Positions 17,494 through 27,463 of a DNA stretch of 63,001 nt are shown in pieces. Source of the DNA: Kiritimatiellia bacterium (GTDB taxonomy: Bacteria > Verrucomicrobiota > Kiritimatiellia > CAIQIC01 > Lenti-01). The first letter of the stretch is position 1. Every line of letters begins with the position of its first letter. The notes beneath the pieces are model-generated. The model did no database searches. It had not been told where the DNA came from and saw nothing but the letters and a program-made list of their open reading frames with translations. The translations under genes were made by a program, and so were the position numbers. The stretch lies in assembly GCA_017527155.1 (NCBI GenBank), contig JAFXQI010000026.1:64883-127883 (forward strand), in the 5' to 3' direction.

Positions 17494-20400
17494 GGATTCC
17501 CGGAATCCATGAAGCGGATGGACCCATCCAGAAGGACCCGGAAATGGATGCCTTCGAATAGGACTTGGTTGCGGTAGGTCGAAGGGCTGATTCTCAACAG
17601 CTCATGCGGAATATTCAGTGAAATAGACGACTCTCCCTTTCCGCGTTTGCCTGCCGCCGACAAAGCCGCCGACAGGACCGTGCTGGGGCGTGCTTCTGCA
17701 TGGAAACGCAAGGTCATCAATCCATTTTTTTCGAATTTGACGACCTTGTAGAGACGATTGCGGAGGCTTGCTGGTGCAAGTGCCTGCAGTTCTCCTGGGT
17801 TGTCCGGGGCATGGACCAAGGCCATGTTGCCGGGCTTGACGTATCCCAGGAATCCCTCCTGTCCGTGCAAGGGGACGTAATCCGGCTTCTTGTGTTCCTG
17901 CGCCCACGAGAGGGAATTGTCGGGGACGACCGAAAAGCGCCCGTTTTTCAGGAACAAGGCCAGCCGGAAGTTGCTGCCTTCGGCAGTCGAGACGTAGTAG
18001 GGCGTCTTGTGCTCCTGCCGGGAAGGCATGGCGTGGTCGCGCAAACGGACTGGGCCGACAGAAGTCAAGGCATACACCCGCACGCGGCGGATGGGAACGC
18101 CGGAAGGCATGGCGATTTCGCCCGCGAGGAAGGCGGTCTTGCCAGAGGCTTCGGCGGATTGGACGGCGGCTTCCACGATGGCGCGGATGGTGGGATCCAC
18201 GATGCTCCCCGCGAGGGCCTTGACGTCGGAGACCTTGCCTTCCAGGGGCTTGCGGACGACGAATTTCTTTTCGTTGCTCCCCGGGACCTGGATGCAACCG
18301 TAGAAGGTGTCCTTGTGGAGGGCGCCGCGCACGGTGTCGCCGCGGGAGAGGACGGCCTTGACGGGTTTGCCGCCGGGGTTGTCCTTGGGCGGGTGGGCCT
18401 TGGCGAGGACGTTGCGCTTGGAACTCTGGCGCAGGGTGGTCTGGCGGAGGATGTGCTTCACGAGGATGCCGTCGGTGGCGCGACGGACGGTCCCGGCGAA
18501 GTCCCGGAAGGGTGGCGGGCAGACGTCGCAGGGGCGGCGTCGGTCGCGTCCGTCGTCCTTGAGGGCGGAACAGATGGCGTTGAAGCGGGCGGGGCTCAGG
18601 GCGGCGATGACCATGGCGTCGGTGGCGTGATGGGTGTGCTCGTTGCGGTCCTTGGCGTCGTCGGTCTGGATGCCCCAGGCCTTGCGGGCGAAGGCGGTGG
18701 CGGTGCCGTTGACGGTGTAGGTGTGCGGGTAGAGGGCCTTGAGGAGGTCGACGGCGTGGCGGGCCATGATGCCGGTATCCACGAGCTGGCGTTTCTTGAA
18801 GCCGGTCAGATCGCCCGTTCCGAACGCGAGCTGTTCGCGGGTGGCGTCAAAGCGGCGCAGTTTGTCGCGCCAGTAGTCGCGCTCGAAGCGCAGGGAGAGG
18901 GCCTTGATGCGGGCGTTGGCGCGGGCCTGGGGGTCGGTGGCGGCACGGGCCTTGCTCTGGGCGGATTTGACGGACTTCTCCAGCTGCTCCAGCTTTTCGC
19001 GCCACGGCTGGAGGCGGAGTTCGATTTCGTCCCAGTTGGGGCAATCGCGCGGGATGTTGCCTTTCTTGGTCTGGCGGTTGTAGGCCATCTCGCAAAGGGT
19101 CTTGTTGGCCAGGGAGTCGTCGCCGGAAAGGCTGCGGGGAACGGTGTGCTCGATGTCGAAGGGGGCGTTCCGCGAGGCGTTCAGCAAATCCGCCAGGGAA
19201 ATGCTCCTGTCGGTGTAGAGGCACTTGCATCCCTGCTCCTGCCAGAGGATGTAGCGGTCGACGAGGTCTTCGGTCGGGGCGGCCCCGGCCGCGGCGATGG
19301 CTTGCCGGGCGTCTTCGCGCTGGTCCTGCCGCTTCTTCTGCCAGGCTTGCCAGGCCTTGCGGGTGGCGTAGTCGTTGACGTTGCGGGCGAGTTCGATGCG
19401 GATGGTGGTGGATGGGTCGATCTTGCCGTGGTCGCCGAGGTAGTTGACGAGGCGGCGGAGGGTGGTCATGGAGCGCTGCACGAGCGGGTTGCGGATCATG
19501 CCCAGCTCGACGCGCGGCAGGCGCGGCTTGGGGAGGGGCGCGCCGCGGGTTTCGGTCTGGGGGACGTAGGGGCTTTCGTCGCGCAGGTAGAGGCGTTTCC
19601 AGTTCGCCTCGTCCACACCGCAGTTTTCCTCCAGCCAGGCGCGCCAGCGGTCCATCAGGGGGACGAGCGGGGCTTCGTCGCGGGGGGCGCCTTCGCGGGT
19701 GCGGTTGGCGCGCTCGCGGCGGTAGGCTTCTTCGATGCCGAGAAGGGCGCGCAGGATGGCGTCCTTGCGGGCGGCGAAGTCCGGGATGATGTCGGCCAGC
19801 TTGGCGAAGAAGCGGGCGTCCGAGAGGACATAGCCGTCCCGGAGGTACGGGAGGATGCGGCGGATCGCCTTCAGGGAATACTGGGCGTTGCCTTCGCGCG
19901 GGCGGAGCTTCAGGAAGCGCTCGGCGGCGTCCGCGGAGAGCCCGGGATGGTGCTTGGCCAGCCAGCCGCGCAGTTTGTCGGTGTCGTCGTAGAAGGTCAG
20001 GGCGTCGAACTCGGCCTGGTAGGAGAACGGATCCGCGCCGTCGCCCTTGCCGAAGATGTCCCCGAGGCGGTGGAGGAGCGTGCAGCTGGGGAGGGTTTCC
20101 TCGTTGCGGTAGTAGTGGAAGCGCAGGTGGTCGCGCTTGAAGCGCGGGTCCTTCTTGAAGAGTTTGGCGATGTCCCCGAACTTGAAGGTCGGCGATGCCT
20201 TCATGAACGCCTTGCGGACAAGCGCCCGGTCCTCCGCGGTCAGCGGATACAGCGGATGGCCCACGGCGTCGCGCCACTCGCCGGCGGCGTCTTCCAGGGT
20301 CAGGTTGTTGATGAACGCCAGCATCCTGAACTCCTCGAAGGCCGGATGCGCGATTTGCGCGCGCGGGCTCTTCGGTTCGAGCGGGCAGGGACCGATGAGG

Positions 20401-21170
20401 TGCGCCTGCGACCGCAGCGGGCGCTGGTCGAAAATCGCCTTGTGCAGGCTCTCGCGGAGCTTCGGGTCGATGGCCGCGCCCTGGGCTTCCATGATGGCGG
20501 CGAATTCCGTTTCGTAGTGCTCGATGCGGCCCGTGTAGCGGGCACGGATGCGGCGCTTGGAGGGCTTGTCCCGGTCCTCTTCGAGGCACTTCCAGAAGTA
20601 CTGCCCCAGCGTCTTGCAGCCTGCGGCCCGGATTTCCGCGGTCAAGGCCTGGATGCCCGTCTTGACCGCCCCCGTTTCGCTCCGGTCGCCGTCGCCGTCC
20701 GCCTCCGCCGCATCCTTGCGGGAACTCTTGAAGCCGCGGCGTTGCGCGAGGTGGTAGAGCGCCCGGCCCAGCACTTCCGGCGCCACCGGCCCGGCCGCCG
20801 CCGCCGCGCGGTCGCAGTAGGGATTGCTCGCGTCGGTCGCCTTCAGCCAGCGGATGAACGCCTGGTTGCCCGTGGGGTAGCGTCCGTGGGCTTTCCAGTC
20901 CGCCAGCTCCTCCTTCGTGATCGGGCACATCCCGTGCTCCAGCAGGACGGAGAGCAGCTTCCACTTGCGGATTTTCCGGTGGAACTTGATGCGGCGGGCC
21001 ATCCGGGCCGCCCGGCGTATGGCGGCGGGCGTCTGCAAGGAATCGTCGGCGGGGTTGATTCCCTCCGGGAAGACCAGCACGCCCGAATCGAGGATGTTCC
21101 CCGTGTCGTTGTCCAGAATCGCCCAACCCAGCGAGTTGGAACCCAAATCCAGCCCCAGCGTTTTCTTCAT
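17490..21170 (-). CDS. cas9: Type II-C CRISPR effector nuclease Cas9
   Basis: The 1226-aa RNA-guided nuclease has an intact catalytic set. RuvC-I is LGLDLGSNSLGWA with Asp8, and an Arg-rich bridge helix (IRRAARMARRIKFHRKIRKW) covers residues about 51-70. RuvC-II is IRIELARNVN with Glu593. The HNH motif is FDIEHTVPRSLSGDDSLANK with His675. RuvC-III is THHATDAMVIA with His848 and Asp851. The C-terminal ~300 residues form the PAM-interacting region. Length is at the upper end for II-C. The start is the ATG at 21170 (MKKTLGLD); the frame stays open upstream but that stretch covers the tracrRNA. There is no cas4 or csn2, so the subtype is II-C. Confidence 0.98.
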   Translation of the reverse strand: MKKTLGLDLGSNSLGWAILDNDTGNILDSGVLVFPEGINPADDSLQTPAAIRRAARMARRIKFHRKIRKWKLLSVLLEHGMCPITKEELADWKAHGRYPTGNQAFIRWLKATDASNPYCDRAAAAAGPVAPEVLGRALYHLAQRRGFKSSRKDAAEADGDGDRSETGAVKTGIQALTAEIRAAGCKTLGQYFWKCLEEDRDKPSKRRIRARYTGRIEHYETEFAAIMEAQGAAIDPKLRESLHKAIFDQRPLRSQAHLIGPCPLEPKSPRAQIAHPAFEEFRMLAFINNLTLEDAAGEWRDAVGHPLYPLTAEDRALVRKAFMKASPTFKFGDIAKLFKKDPRFKRDHLRFHYYRNEETLPSCTLLHRLGDIFGKGDGADPFSYQAEFDALTFYDDTDKLRGWLAKHHPGLSADAAERFLKLRPREGNAQYSLKAIRRILPYLRDGYVLSDARFFAKLADIIPDFAARKDAILRALLGIEEAYRRERANRTREGAPRDEAPLVPLMDRWRAWLEENCGVDEANWKRLYLRDESPYVPQTETRGAPLPKPRLPRVELGMIRNPLVQRSMTTLRRLVNYLGDHGKIDPSTTIRIELARNVNDYATRKAWQAWQKKRQDQREDARQAIAAAGAAPTEDLVDRYILWQEQGCKCLYTDRSISLADLLNASRNAPFDIEHTVPRSLSGDDSLANKTLCEMAYNRQTKKGNIPRDCPNWDEIELRLQPWREKLEQLEKSVKSAQSKARAATDPQARANARIKALSLRFERDYWRDKLRRFDATREQLAFGTGDLTGFKKRQLVDTGIMARHAVDLLKALYPHTYTVNGTATAFARKAWGIQTDDAKDRNEHTHHATDAMVIAALSPARFNAICSALKDDGRDRRRPCDVCPPPFRDFAGTVRRATDGILVKHILRQTTLRQSSKRNVLAKAHPPKDNPGGKPVKAVLSRGDTVRGALHKDTFYGCIQVPGSNEKKFVVRKPLEGKVSDVKALAGSIVDPTIRAIVEAAVQSAEASGKTAFLAGEIAMPSGVPIRRVRVYALTSVGPVRLRDHAMPSRQEHKTPYYVSTAEGSNFRLALFLKNGRFSVVPDNSLSWAQEHKKPDYVPLHGQEGFLGYVKPGNMALVHAPDNPGELQALAPASLRNRLYKVVKFEKNGLMTLRFHAEARPSTVLSAALSAAGKRGKGESSISLNIPHELLRISPSTYRNQVLFEGIHFRVLLDGSIRFMDSGNP

Positions 21171-21187
21171 GTTGACTCCGTTCATCC

Positions 21188-21216
21188 TTGACTTTGGCCC
21201 GTGGAATGTTTCAATG
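21188..21216 (+). promoter_or_regulatory. Possible tracrRNA promoter
   Basis: TTGACT (21188-21193) is about 17 nt from TCAATG (21211-21216). The -10 match is poor. If used, the transcript would start near 21223 and keep only the lower anti-repeat. A longer form including 21208-21222 is equally possible. Confidence 0.3.
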
Positions 21217-21297
21217 GTCCCGCATCTTATCACAACAAGGCTAAATGCCGAAGTCGTTTTAAGACTGGGGTCCGGTTCGCCGGGCCCGCTTTTTTTT
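21208..21297 (+). ncRNA. tracrRNA
   Basis: The transcript is divergent from cas9. Its anti-repeat GCATCTTATCACAAC (21222-21236) complements the 5' end of the CRISPR repeat with a 2-nt internal mismatch (repeat TT against TT), and TTTCAA (21210-21215) can pair with TTGAGA further along the repeat. After AAGG come a nexus hairpin GGC-TAAAT-GCC (21239-21249), a second hairpin AGTC/GACT (21252-21266), and a GC terminator hairpin GGTCCGG-TTCG-CCGGGCC (21269-21286) with eight T (21290-21297). This order is standard for tracrRNAs. The exact 5' end is not determinable here. Confidence 0.93.
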
Positions 21298-21378
21298 GCA
21301 TTCTTCGCCTTCCGATACCAGTCTTTTCTTGCGGTGTGATTTTTTCCGCATGGACGCACCCTCTCTTCCCGGGCGGCG

Positions 21379-21942
21379 TTGTCCGCCCGGCACCCGGAAA
21401 AAGAAGACCTCCTGCGGGCCGCGGGGTTTGCCGCCGGGTGCCTCGGCCTCGCGTACATCACCTGGAAGCCCTACCCGATGGACTACGTCGACGGCCATCT
21501 CCTCGTCGATCCGCGGCGCATGATGGTCGACGGCGACGGCGGCCTCGCCCGCCTGCGCGCGTTTTGCACGGGACGCTTCGCCGAAAAGCGGTGGATCCGC
21601 TTCGACCCGTCGGCGCCCGGCCGGGCGGCGCCGCCGGCCGCGCTGGCCGGGATGGTGCCGCTCTGGTGGATGCTCGCGCATCCGGGCGGACCGCTCCAGG
21701 GGTGGCTGGGGGTCCACTGGGGGAATTTCGCGAGCAAGTTCGCCGTCGTGTTCTTCTGCATCGCCGTGTACCCGGCGGTCCTCAAGGGGCTGGGGAAGGT
21801 GTTGGGGCGCGGGAAGAGGACGGGGCGGCAGGGACGGAAGACGCGGGAGGCTTCGGACGCATTTCGGCTTTCCTTCCGGGGGGGATGTGGCATAGTGGCC
21901 GATGCACGCAAGGTGGAACATGGCGAACTGGTATTACGTTGA
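21379..21942 (+). CDS. Putative membrane protein of unknown function
   Basis: The 187-codon ORF starts with TTG (MSARHPEKEDLLRAAG); the first in-frame ATG is at 21478. Hydrophobic segments lie at about residues 13-28, 90-110 and 120-137. The C-terminal 50 residues are basic and overlap the next gene by 23 bp, so the true end may be degenerate. No family recognised; codon use fits the neighbours. Confidence 0.45.
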   Translation: MSARHPEKEDLLRAAGFAAGCLGLAYITWKPYPMDYVDGHLLVDPRRMMVDGDGGLARLRAFCTGRFAEKRWIRFDPSAPGRAAPPAALAGMVPLWWMLAHPGGPLQGWLGVHWGNFASKFAVVFFCIAVYPAVLKGLGKVLGRGKRTGRQGRKTREASDAFRLSFRGGCGIVADARKVEHGELVLR

Positions 21943-22438
21943 CCCGAAAACCTCCGACAAGCGCGGACCCTACGACGAACGCAGGATCCGCCAGGGCTAC
22001 ATCGACGGGCTCCTCTCCGCCGGCACCCTCGTCTGGCGCGAAGGCCTCGCCAACTGGGTGCCCCTCCGCGACGCGCTCGACCTGACCGCCGCCCCGCCGC
22101 TCGGCGAAGGCCGCGTACCCCTCCCGGCGGGCCTCTGCGCCTGGATGCTGTTCGACGGCATCTGCACGATCATCGTCTCGCTCCCGCTGCTGCTCCTGCT
22201 CCCTTGGAACATCCCCCTGCTGGTGGCGGGCATCGCGTTGCTCGGCGCCCGTTCCACGCTCGAGCGGACCCCCTACGTCCACGAGGAAACCCTCCCCTTC
22301 CTGCTGCGCCTGCGCACGGTGTTCTGCGCGGTCGGATGGGTGTACATCGTCATGATCGTCCTGGCGATCGTGCTTTTCCTGGCGGGCGTCCACCTGTCGT
22401 TCGCGGCCCTCGCCGACACCGTCTCCAGCTCCCTCTGA
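21920..22438 (+). CDS. GYF_2 (DUF4339) domain membrane protein
   Basis: The 172-aa product begins MANWYYVDPKTSDKRGPYDE, the GYF_2 signature (WYY...GP). It continues with the rest of the domain (LLSAGTLVWREGLANWVPLRD, residues about 30-52), which is thought to bind proline-rich partners. Three hydrophobic helices follow (about 77-100, 102-115 and 138-162). Such proteins are common in PVC bacteria and Bacteroidetes, and their role is unknown. The start at 21920 is preferred to 21902 because the domain begins immediately. It precedes the ThiF-like gene by 8 bp. Confidence 0.88.
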   Translation: MANWYYVDPKTSDKRGPYDERRIRQGYIDGLLSAGTLVWREGLANWVPLRDALDLTAAPPLGEGRVPLPAGLCAWMLFDGICTIIVSLPLLLLLPWNIPLLVAGIALLGARSTLERTPYVHEETLPFLLRLRTVFCAVGWVYIVMIVLAIVLFLAGVHLSFAALADTVSSSL

Positions 22439-22446
22439 CGCCCGCC

Positions 22447-23205
22447 ATGCTCTTTTCCCCCGAAGAACGCCAACGCTACGCCCGCCAGCTCGACCTGCCC
22501 GGCTTCGGCACCGCCGCCCAGGAACGCCTCCGCAAGGGACGCGTATTCGTCGTCGGCTGCGGCGGCCTCGGCTCCCCGGCCCTGGCCTACCTCGCGGCGG
22601 CGGGCGTCGGCACCATCGGTTTCGCCGACGGCGACATCGTGGACCTCTCGAACCTCCAGCGCCAGATCCTGCACGCCACCTCCGACATCGGCCGCCCCAA
22701 GACCGAATCCGCCGAAGCGCACCTGCGCGCGCTGAACCCGCACGTCACGCTCCGGCCCCATCCCGCGCGCTTCGCCGCCGACACCGCGCGCGACATCCTC
22801 TCGCCCTACGACTTCGTCATCGACGCCACCGACTCCTTCGCCTCCAAGGCCCTCGTCGCCGACGTCTGCGCCCTCCTCGGCAAACCCTACGTCATCGGCG
22901 CCATCGACGCGTTCTCCGGCCAGCTCCTCACCGTGCTCCCCGGCCGCACCGCCTGCCTCCGCTGCGTCTTCCCCGACGCGCCGCCCCCCGCGCCCCCCGC
23001 CGGTCCCCTCGGCGGCATCCCCGGCGTCATCGGCTCCCTGCAGGCCGTCGAAGCCATCAAGCATCTGACCGGCATCGGCCGCCTCCACACCGACGCCCTC
23101 CTCGTCTACGACGGACTGACGGCCACCTTCCGTTCCATCCAGGCCGCGCGCCGCGCCGACTGCCCCTGCTGCGCCCGCGCCGCCGCGCCGGAGGCCCGCC
23201 CGTGA
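22447..23205 (+). CDS. ThiF/MoeB/HesA-family E1-like adenylyltransferase
   Basis: The 252-aa enzyme adenylates the C-terminus of a ubiquitin-like sulfur carrier (ThiS, MoaD or similar). It shows RYARQLDLPGFGTAAQERL at the N-terminus, the nucleotide-binding VVGCGGLGSPALAYLAAAGVG (residues about 35-55), the Arg finger in SNLQRQ, DATDSFASK, and two zinc-binding Cys pairs (CLRC near 175 and CPCC near 240). No rhodanese domain is present. I cannot tell thiamine from molybdopterin use because no carrier protein is encoded nearby. The stop overlaps the GTG of the next gene. Confidence 0.93.
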   Translation: MLFSPEERQRYARQLDLPGFGTAAQERLRKGRVFVVGCGGLGSPALAYLAAAGVGTIGFADGDIVDLSNLQRQILHATSDIGRPKTESAEAHLRALNPHVTLRPHPARFAADTARDILSPYDFVIDATDSFASKALVADVCALLGKPYVIGAIDAFSGQLLTVLPGRTACLRCVFPDAPPPAPPAGPLGGIPGVIGSLQAVEAIKHLTGIGRLHTDALLVYDGLTATFRSIQAARRADCPCCARAAAPEARP

Positions 23206-24125
23206 AAATCCTCGTCACCGGATGCAACGGCTTCGTCGGGCGCCACGCCGTCGCGGCCTTCCGCGCCGCGGGCCACGACGCATGTGGCGGCGACGTCGCG
23301 GGCACCCCGCCCCCGGACCTCCCCTACCTCCCCTTCGACGCCACCTCCCCCGACTCCATCCGCGCCGCCTTGGAAACCTTCGCGCCCGACGCCATCCTCC
23401 ACCTCGGCGGCATTGCCTTCGTCCCCGTCGCGTGGGAGCACCCCCAGACGGTGTTCGAGGTCAACACCGTCGGCCCCCTGAACGTCCTCGACGCCGTGCG
23501 GACCCTCCGCCCCGCGACGCGCGTCCTCCTCGTCACCTCCGCCGAAGTCTACGGCTCCGCGCCCGCCGCCGGCGCCGCCTTCACCGAAGACTCCCCCCTG
23601 GCCCCCGACAACATCTACGGCGTCACCAAGGCCGCCGCCGACACCGCCGCCCGCTTTTACGCCGCACGCCACGGCCTTCCCCTCCTCGTCGCGCGCCCCG
23701 CCAACCACATCGGCCCCGGGCAGTCCCCCCGCTTCGTCTCCTCCGCCTTCGCCCGGCAGCTCGCCGACATCGCCGCCGGACGCGCCCCCGCCGAGATGCG
23801 CGTCGGCAACCTCGACAGCCGCCGCAACTTCACCGACGTCCGCGACGTCGTCCGCGCCTACCTCCTCCTTCTCGAACGCGGAACCCCCGGCGCCGCCTAC
23901 AACATCGCCTCGCCCTCCTCCGTCTCCATCCGCGACCTCCTCGACGCCCTCTGCGACATCGCCGGCGTCCGCCCCTCCCTCGCCGTCGATCCCGCCCTCT
24001 GGCGCCCCACCGACGCCCACCCCGCCTACTCCACCGACCGCCTCCGCGCCGACACCGGCTGGACCCCGCGGATACCCCTCCGCCAGACCCTCACCGACCT
24101 CTACCGCTCCATCGCCGAGGCCTGA
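23202..24125 (+). CDS. NAD(P)-dependent epimerase/dehydratase (extended SDR)
   Basis: The 307-aa product has the Rossmann motif VTGCNGFVG at the N-terminus, the catalytic YGVTK near residue 140 preceded by SAEVYGS, and the substrate region RPANHIGPGQSPRFV. These features are closest to GDP-4-keto-6-deoxy-mannose reductase-type enzymes making deoxy-sugar nucleotides. The GTG start overlaps the ThiF-like stop (GTGA). It probably supplies an activated sugar to the glycosyltransferases in the window. Confidence 0.88.
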   Translation: MKILVTGCNGFVGRHAVAAFRAAGHDACGGDVAGTPPPDLPYLPFDATSPDSIRAALETFAPDAILHLGGIAFVPVAWEHPQTVFEVNTVGPLNVLDAVRTLRPATRVLLVTSAEVYGSAPAAGAAFTEDSPLAPDNIYGVTKAAADTAARFYAARHGLPLLVARPANHIGPGQSPRFVSSAFARQLADIAAGRAPAEMRVGNLDSRRNFTDVRDVVRAYLLLLERGTPGAAYNIASPSSVSIRDLLDALCDIAGVRPSLAVDPALWRPTDAHPAYSTDRLRADTGWTPRIPLRQTLTDLYRSIAEA

Positions 24126-24128
24126 CCC

Positions 24129-25082
24129 ATGCCCTCCCGCCGCGTCGTCCGCTGGACGTCCCTCCTCCGCCCCCTCGCGGCCCTCGCCCTCCTCGCGTGG
24201 CTCATCCACCGCATCGGCCCCCGCTCGGTACTCGACGCCCTCGCCCTCTTCCACAGCGCCCCCGGCTGCGTTGCCGCCGCCCTCGCCCTCACCTTCCTCG
24301 CCCTCCTCGCGGGCGCCGTGCGATGGCACCTCCTCCTCCGGGCCCTCGCCCTCCCCAAGCCCTTCGCCGCCACCTTCCGCGCCTTCTTCGCCGGACAATT
24401 CTTCAACGCCTTCTTTTTCGGCGCGTGCGGCGGCGACCTCTACCGCGCCTACGCCGCGGCCCGCCGCCATCCCGGACGCGAAGCCGAAGCCGCGGCGAGC
24501 GTCGTCATCGACCGCGGGATCGGCCTCCTCGCCACCCTTGCCTTCGGCTGCCTCTCCCTCCTCCCCGACCTCCGCGCCCGACTGGCCGACCCCGCCTGGC
24601 GCAAAGCCTCCTGGCTGATGCTCCTCTTCGCCCTCGTCGGCGCCGCCGCCACCGTCGCCGCCCTCACCTCCACCCCCTGGCATCTCGCCGCCCGCCTCCT
24701 CCCCTCCCGCGTCCACCCCCTCCTCGCCCGCCTCCACACCGCCTTCACCTTTCCCCGACGCTCCCCCCGCGCAGCCGCCATCGCCACCCTCCTGTCCCTC
24801 GCGAACCTCCTCCTCCTCGCCGCCGCCTGCCACGCCCTCTCCCTGGCCCTTTCGCTCACCATCCCCTGGCCCCAATGGCTCGCCATCTTCCCCGTCATCA
24901 CCGTCCTCTCCGCCATCCCCCTGACCCCGGGCGGCCTGGGCATCCGCGAAGCCCTCTTCGTGGCCCTCCTCGCCCCCCTCGGCATCCCCGCCGCCCCCGC
25001 CCTGGCCCTTTCCCTCCTCAACTACCTCGCCGGCACCTTCTGGTCCCTCTTCGGCGCCGCCCTCTTCGCCCTCCCCCGCTGA
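24129..25082 (+). CDS. UPF0104 / LPG-synthase-type membrane protein
   Basis: The 317-aa, eight-helix membrane protein has the family signatures GAVRWHLLLRAL, FFAGQFFNAFFFGACGGDLYRAY, SVVIDRGIGLL and LTPGGLGIREALFV. This family covers AglD-like and MprF flippase-type proteins that move lipid-linked substrates. It starts 3 bp after the epimerase and is probably co-translated. A role in polysaccharide-lipid handling is inferred. Confidence 0.9.
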   Translation: MPSRRVVRWTSLLRPLAALALLAWLIHRIGPRSVLDALALFHSAPGCVAAALALTFLALLAGAVRWHLLLRALALPKPFAATFRAFFAGQFFNAFFFGACGGDLYRAYAAARRHPGREAEAAASVVIDRGIGLLATLAFGCLSLLPDLRARLADPAWRKASWLMLLFALVGAAATVAALTSTPWHLAARLLPSRVHPLLARLHTAFTFPRRSPRAAAIATLLSLANLLLLAAACHALSLALSLTIPWPQWLAIFPVITVLSAIPLTPGGLGIREALFVALLAPLGIPAAPALALSLLNYLAGTFWSLFGAALFALPR

Positions 25083-25127
25083 TGCGGCCCTCCCCCCTTC
25101 CCCTCCTTTCCAGCCCTTCCGCAACAC

Positions 25128-25187
25128 ATTTGGCAACAGGAAAATCCCCATGTTTTCCGCCCTGTTTCAGCTATTCCCTCCTCCATG
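25128..25187 (+). promoter_or_regulatory. Dispersed leaderless-promoter-like element upstream of ferredoxin
   Basis: TTTGGCAACAGGAAAATCC is followed by TGTTTTCCGCC, TATTCC (25172-25177), 7 nt and an ATG at 25185 opening MNIHPV. The -35 slot is degenerate. The orientation matches the downstream gene. Confidence 0.5.
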
Positions 25188-25363
25188 AACATCCATCCCG
25201 TCCGGCGCCCTTTCCTCCCGCTGTTTTCCCCCATCCCGTCCGCCCGCGCACGATTCCGCGCACGATTCCGCTTGCTTTCCGTTTCCGGGGGACTATGGTG
25301 CAGGGAAAGGTTCCGCGTGGGACCGTGCAAGCCCCGAAACGACAAGAGAAGAGAGGTTTTATC

Positions 25364-25537
25364 ATGGCTGCTGTTGTGGATAGAGAAAAGTGCGCCGGTT
25401 GCGGTGCGTGCGAAGCCGACTGCCCGGTCCAGGCCATCAGCATGGACGACGGGAAGGCCAAGGTCGATGCCGACACCTGCGTGTCGTGCGGCGCCTGCAC
25501 CGGCAACTGCCCCTGCGAGGCCATCACCCTCGACTGA
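25364..25537 (+). CDS. 2[4Fe-4S] ferredoxin
   Basis: The 57-aa electron carrier has two CxxCxxCxxxCP clusters ([12 protein letters not shown] and [12 protein letters not shown]). This is the clostridial-type low-potential ferredoxin expected in an anaerobe. The start [10 protein letters not shown] is fixed by family alignment. It is followed by a terminator before argG, so it is probably a single-gene transcript. Confidence 0.96.
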   Translation: MAAVVDREKCAGCGACEADCPVQAISMDDGKAKVDADTCVSCGACTGNCPCEAITLD

Positions 25538-25556
25538 GGACGCCAACGAACACCGA

Positions 25557-25583
25557 GCGGGGTCCCTCGCGGCCCCGCTTTTT
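25557..25583 (+). terminator. Rho-independent terminator after ferredoxin
   Basis: GCGGGG (25557-25562) pairs with CCCCGC (25573-25578), followed by a run of five T. It lies only 18 bp before the argG start, so argG is either expressed by read-through or controlled by this hairpin. Confidence 0.8.
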
Positions 25584-25601
25584 CTTGCACGAAAGGACTC
25601 C

Positions 25602-26867
<1,266 letters not shown>

Positions 26868-26887
26868 CCCCGGCTCCCCTCCCCCGC

Positions 26888-26920
26888 CGCGCCGCCCTTC
26901 CCCGGGCGGCGCGTTATTTT
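26888..26920 (+). terminator. Rho-independent terminator after argG
   Basis: CGCGCCGCCC (26888-26897) pairs with GGGCGGCGCG (26904-26913), followed by TTATTTT. Confidence 0.9.
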
Positions 26921-26980
26921 GTCGTCTCGTGCGGATTGCGTTGTTCTGCAGATTCCAAGATGCTTCCCACCCACATGGTC

Positions 26981-27041
26981 GCGCGGAAACGCGCCCCTCC
27001 CGTTGCGCTCTCCACGGGGAGGGACGCGCTTCTGCGCGTCC
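26981..27041. repeat. GACGCGC-type hairpin repeat pair (26921-27463 intergenic)
   Basis: GCGCGGAAACGCGC, CCCTCCCGTTGCGCTCTCC, and GGGACGCGCTTCTGCGCGTCC are almost identical to 33520-33580. Each end forms a short hairpin. The rest of the 540-bp region contains the element at 27165-27211 and no gene I can support. Confidence 0.85.
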
Positions 27042-27164
27042 GCAGTGGAAAAGGAGGCGACACGATGGATGGCGGCTGCACGATTCCTTGCCCCTCTCCG
27101 ATCGCGTCCAGCCCCTCCCCCACTCCCCCCTCTCCGCGCGCACCCATCCATCTGCGATATCAAG

Positions 27165-27211
27165 GAAAATCCCCGCATCCACCGCCCTTTTTCCCCACAC
27201 CGTCCACCATG
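27165..27211 (+). promoter_or_regulatory. Degenerate dispersed element upstream of the GlpD-like gene
   Basis: CAAGGAAAATCCCC, a pyrimidine-rich stretch with CTTTTTCC, and CCACCATGAACATCCACGG resemble the 3' half of the dispersed promoter-like family. No -35 or -10 is convincing. Confidence 0.35.
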
Positions 27212-27463
27212 AACATCCACGGGTTCCCCCGGCCCTTCCCGCGGTCCATCTCCACGCGTTCTTCCCGTCGCCCGCCGTGCATTCCACTGTCCGCGCGCGA
27301 CGCCGGCCCCATTCCGTTTGCCTGCCGACGGCGGGGGCGCCGACGCTGCGCACCCGGGCCGCCCAGGGGATGCGCAAAGCGCCCGGACAGCGCGTTCCCC
27401 ACATTCCCGCTCGCCATTTTCCCCGCGCCCGTGCATACTGCCGTGAAACCCTTGGAGGCACCC

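Noticed and set aside
17700-21191. 1163-codon open frame on the plus strand
   Set aside because: Antisense to cas9, with no family features.
21171-21461. 97-residue N-terminal extension of Cas9
   Set aside because: The canonical Cas9 start MKKTLGLDLG lies at 21170, and the upstream frame coincides with the tracrRNA and its terminator.
24449-25021. Arg-rich 190-codon ORF antisense to the UPF0104-type gene
   Set aside because: Shadow frame of a high-GC membrane-protein gene; composition is simply the complement of Ala/Leu codons.
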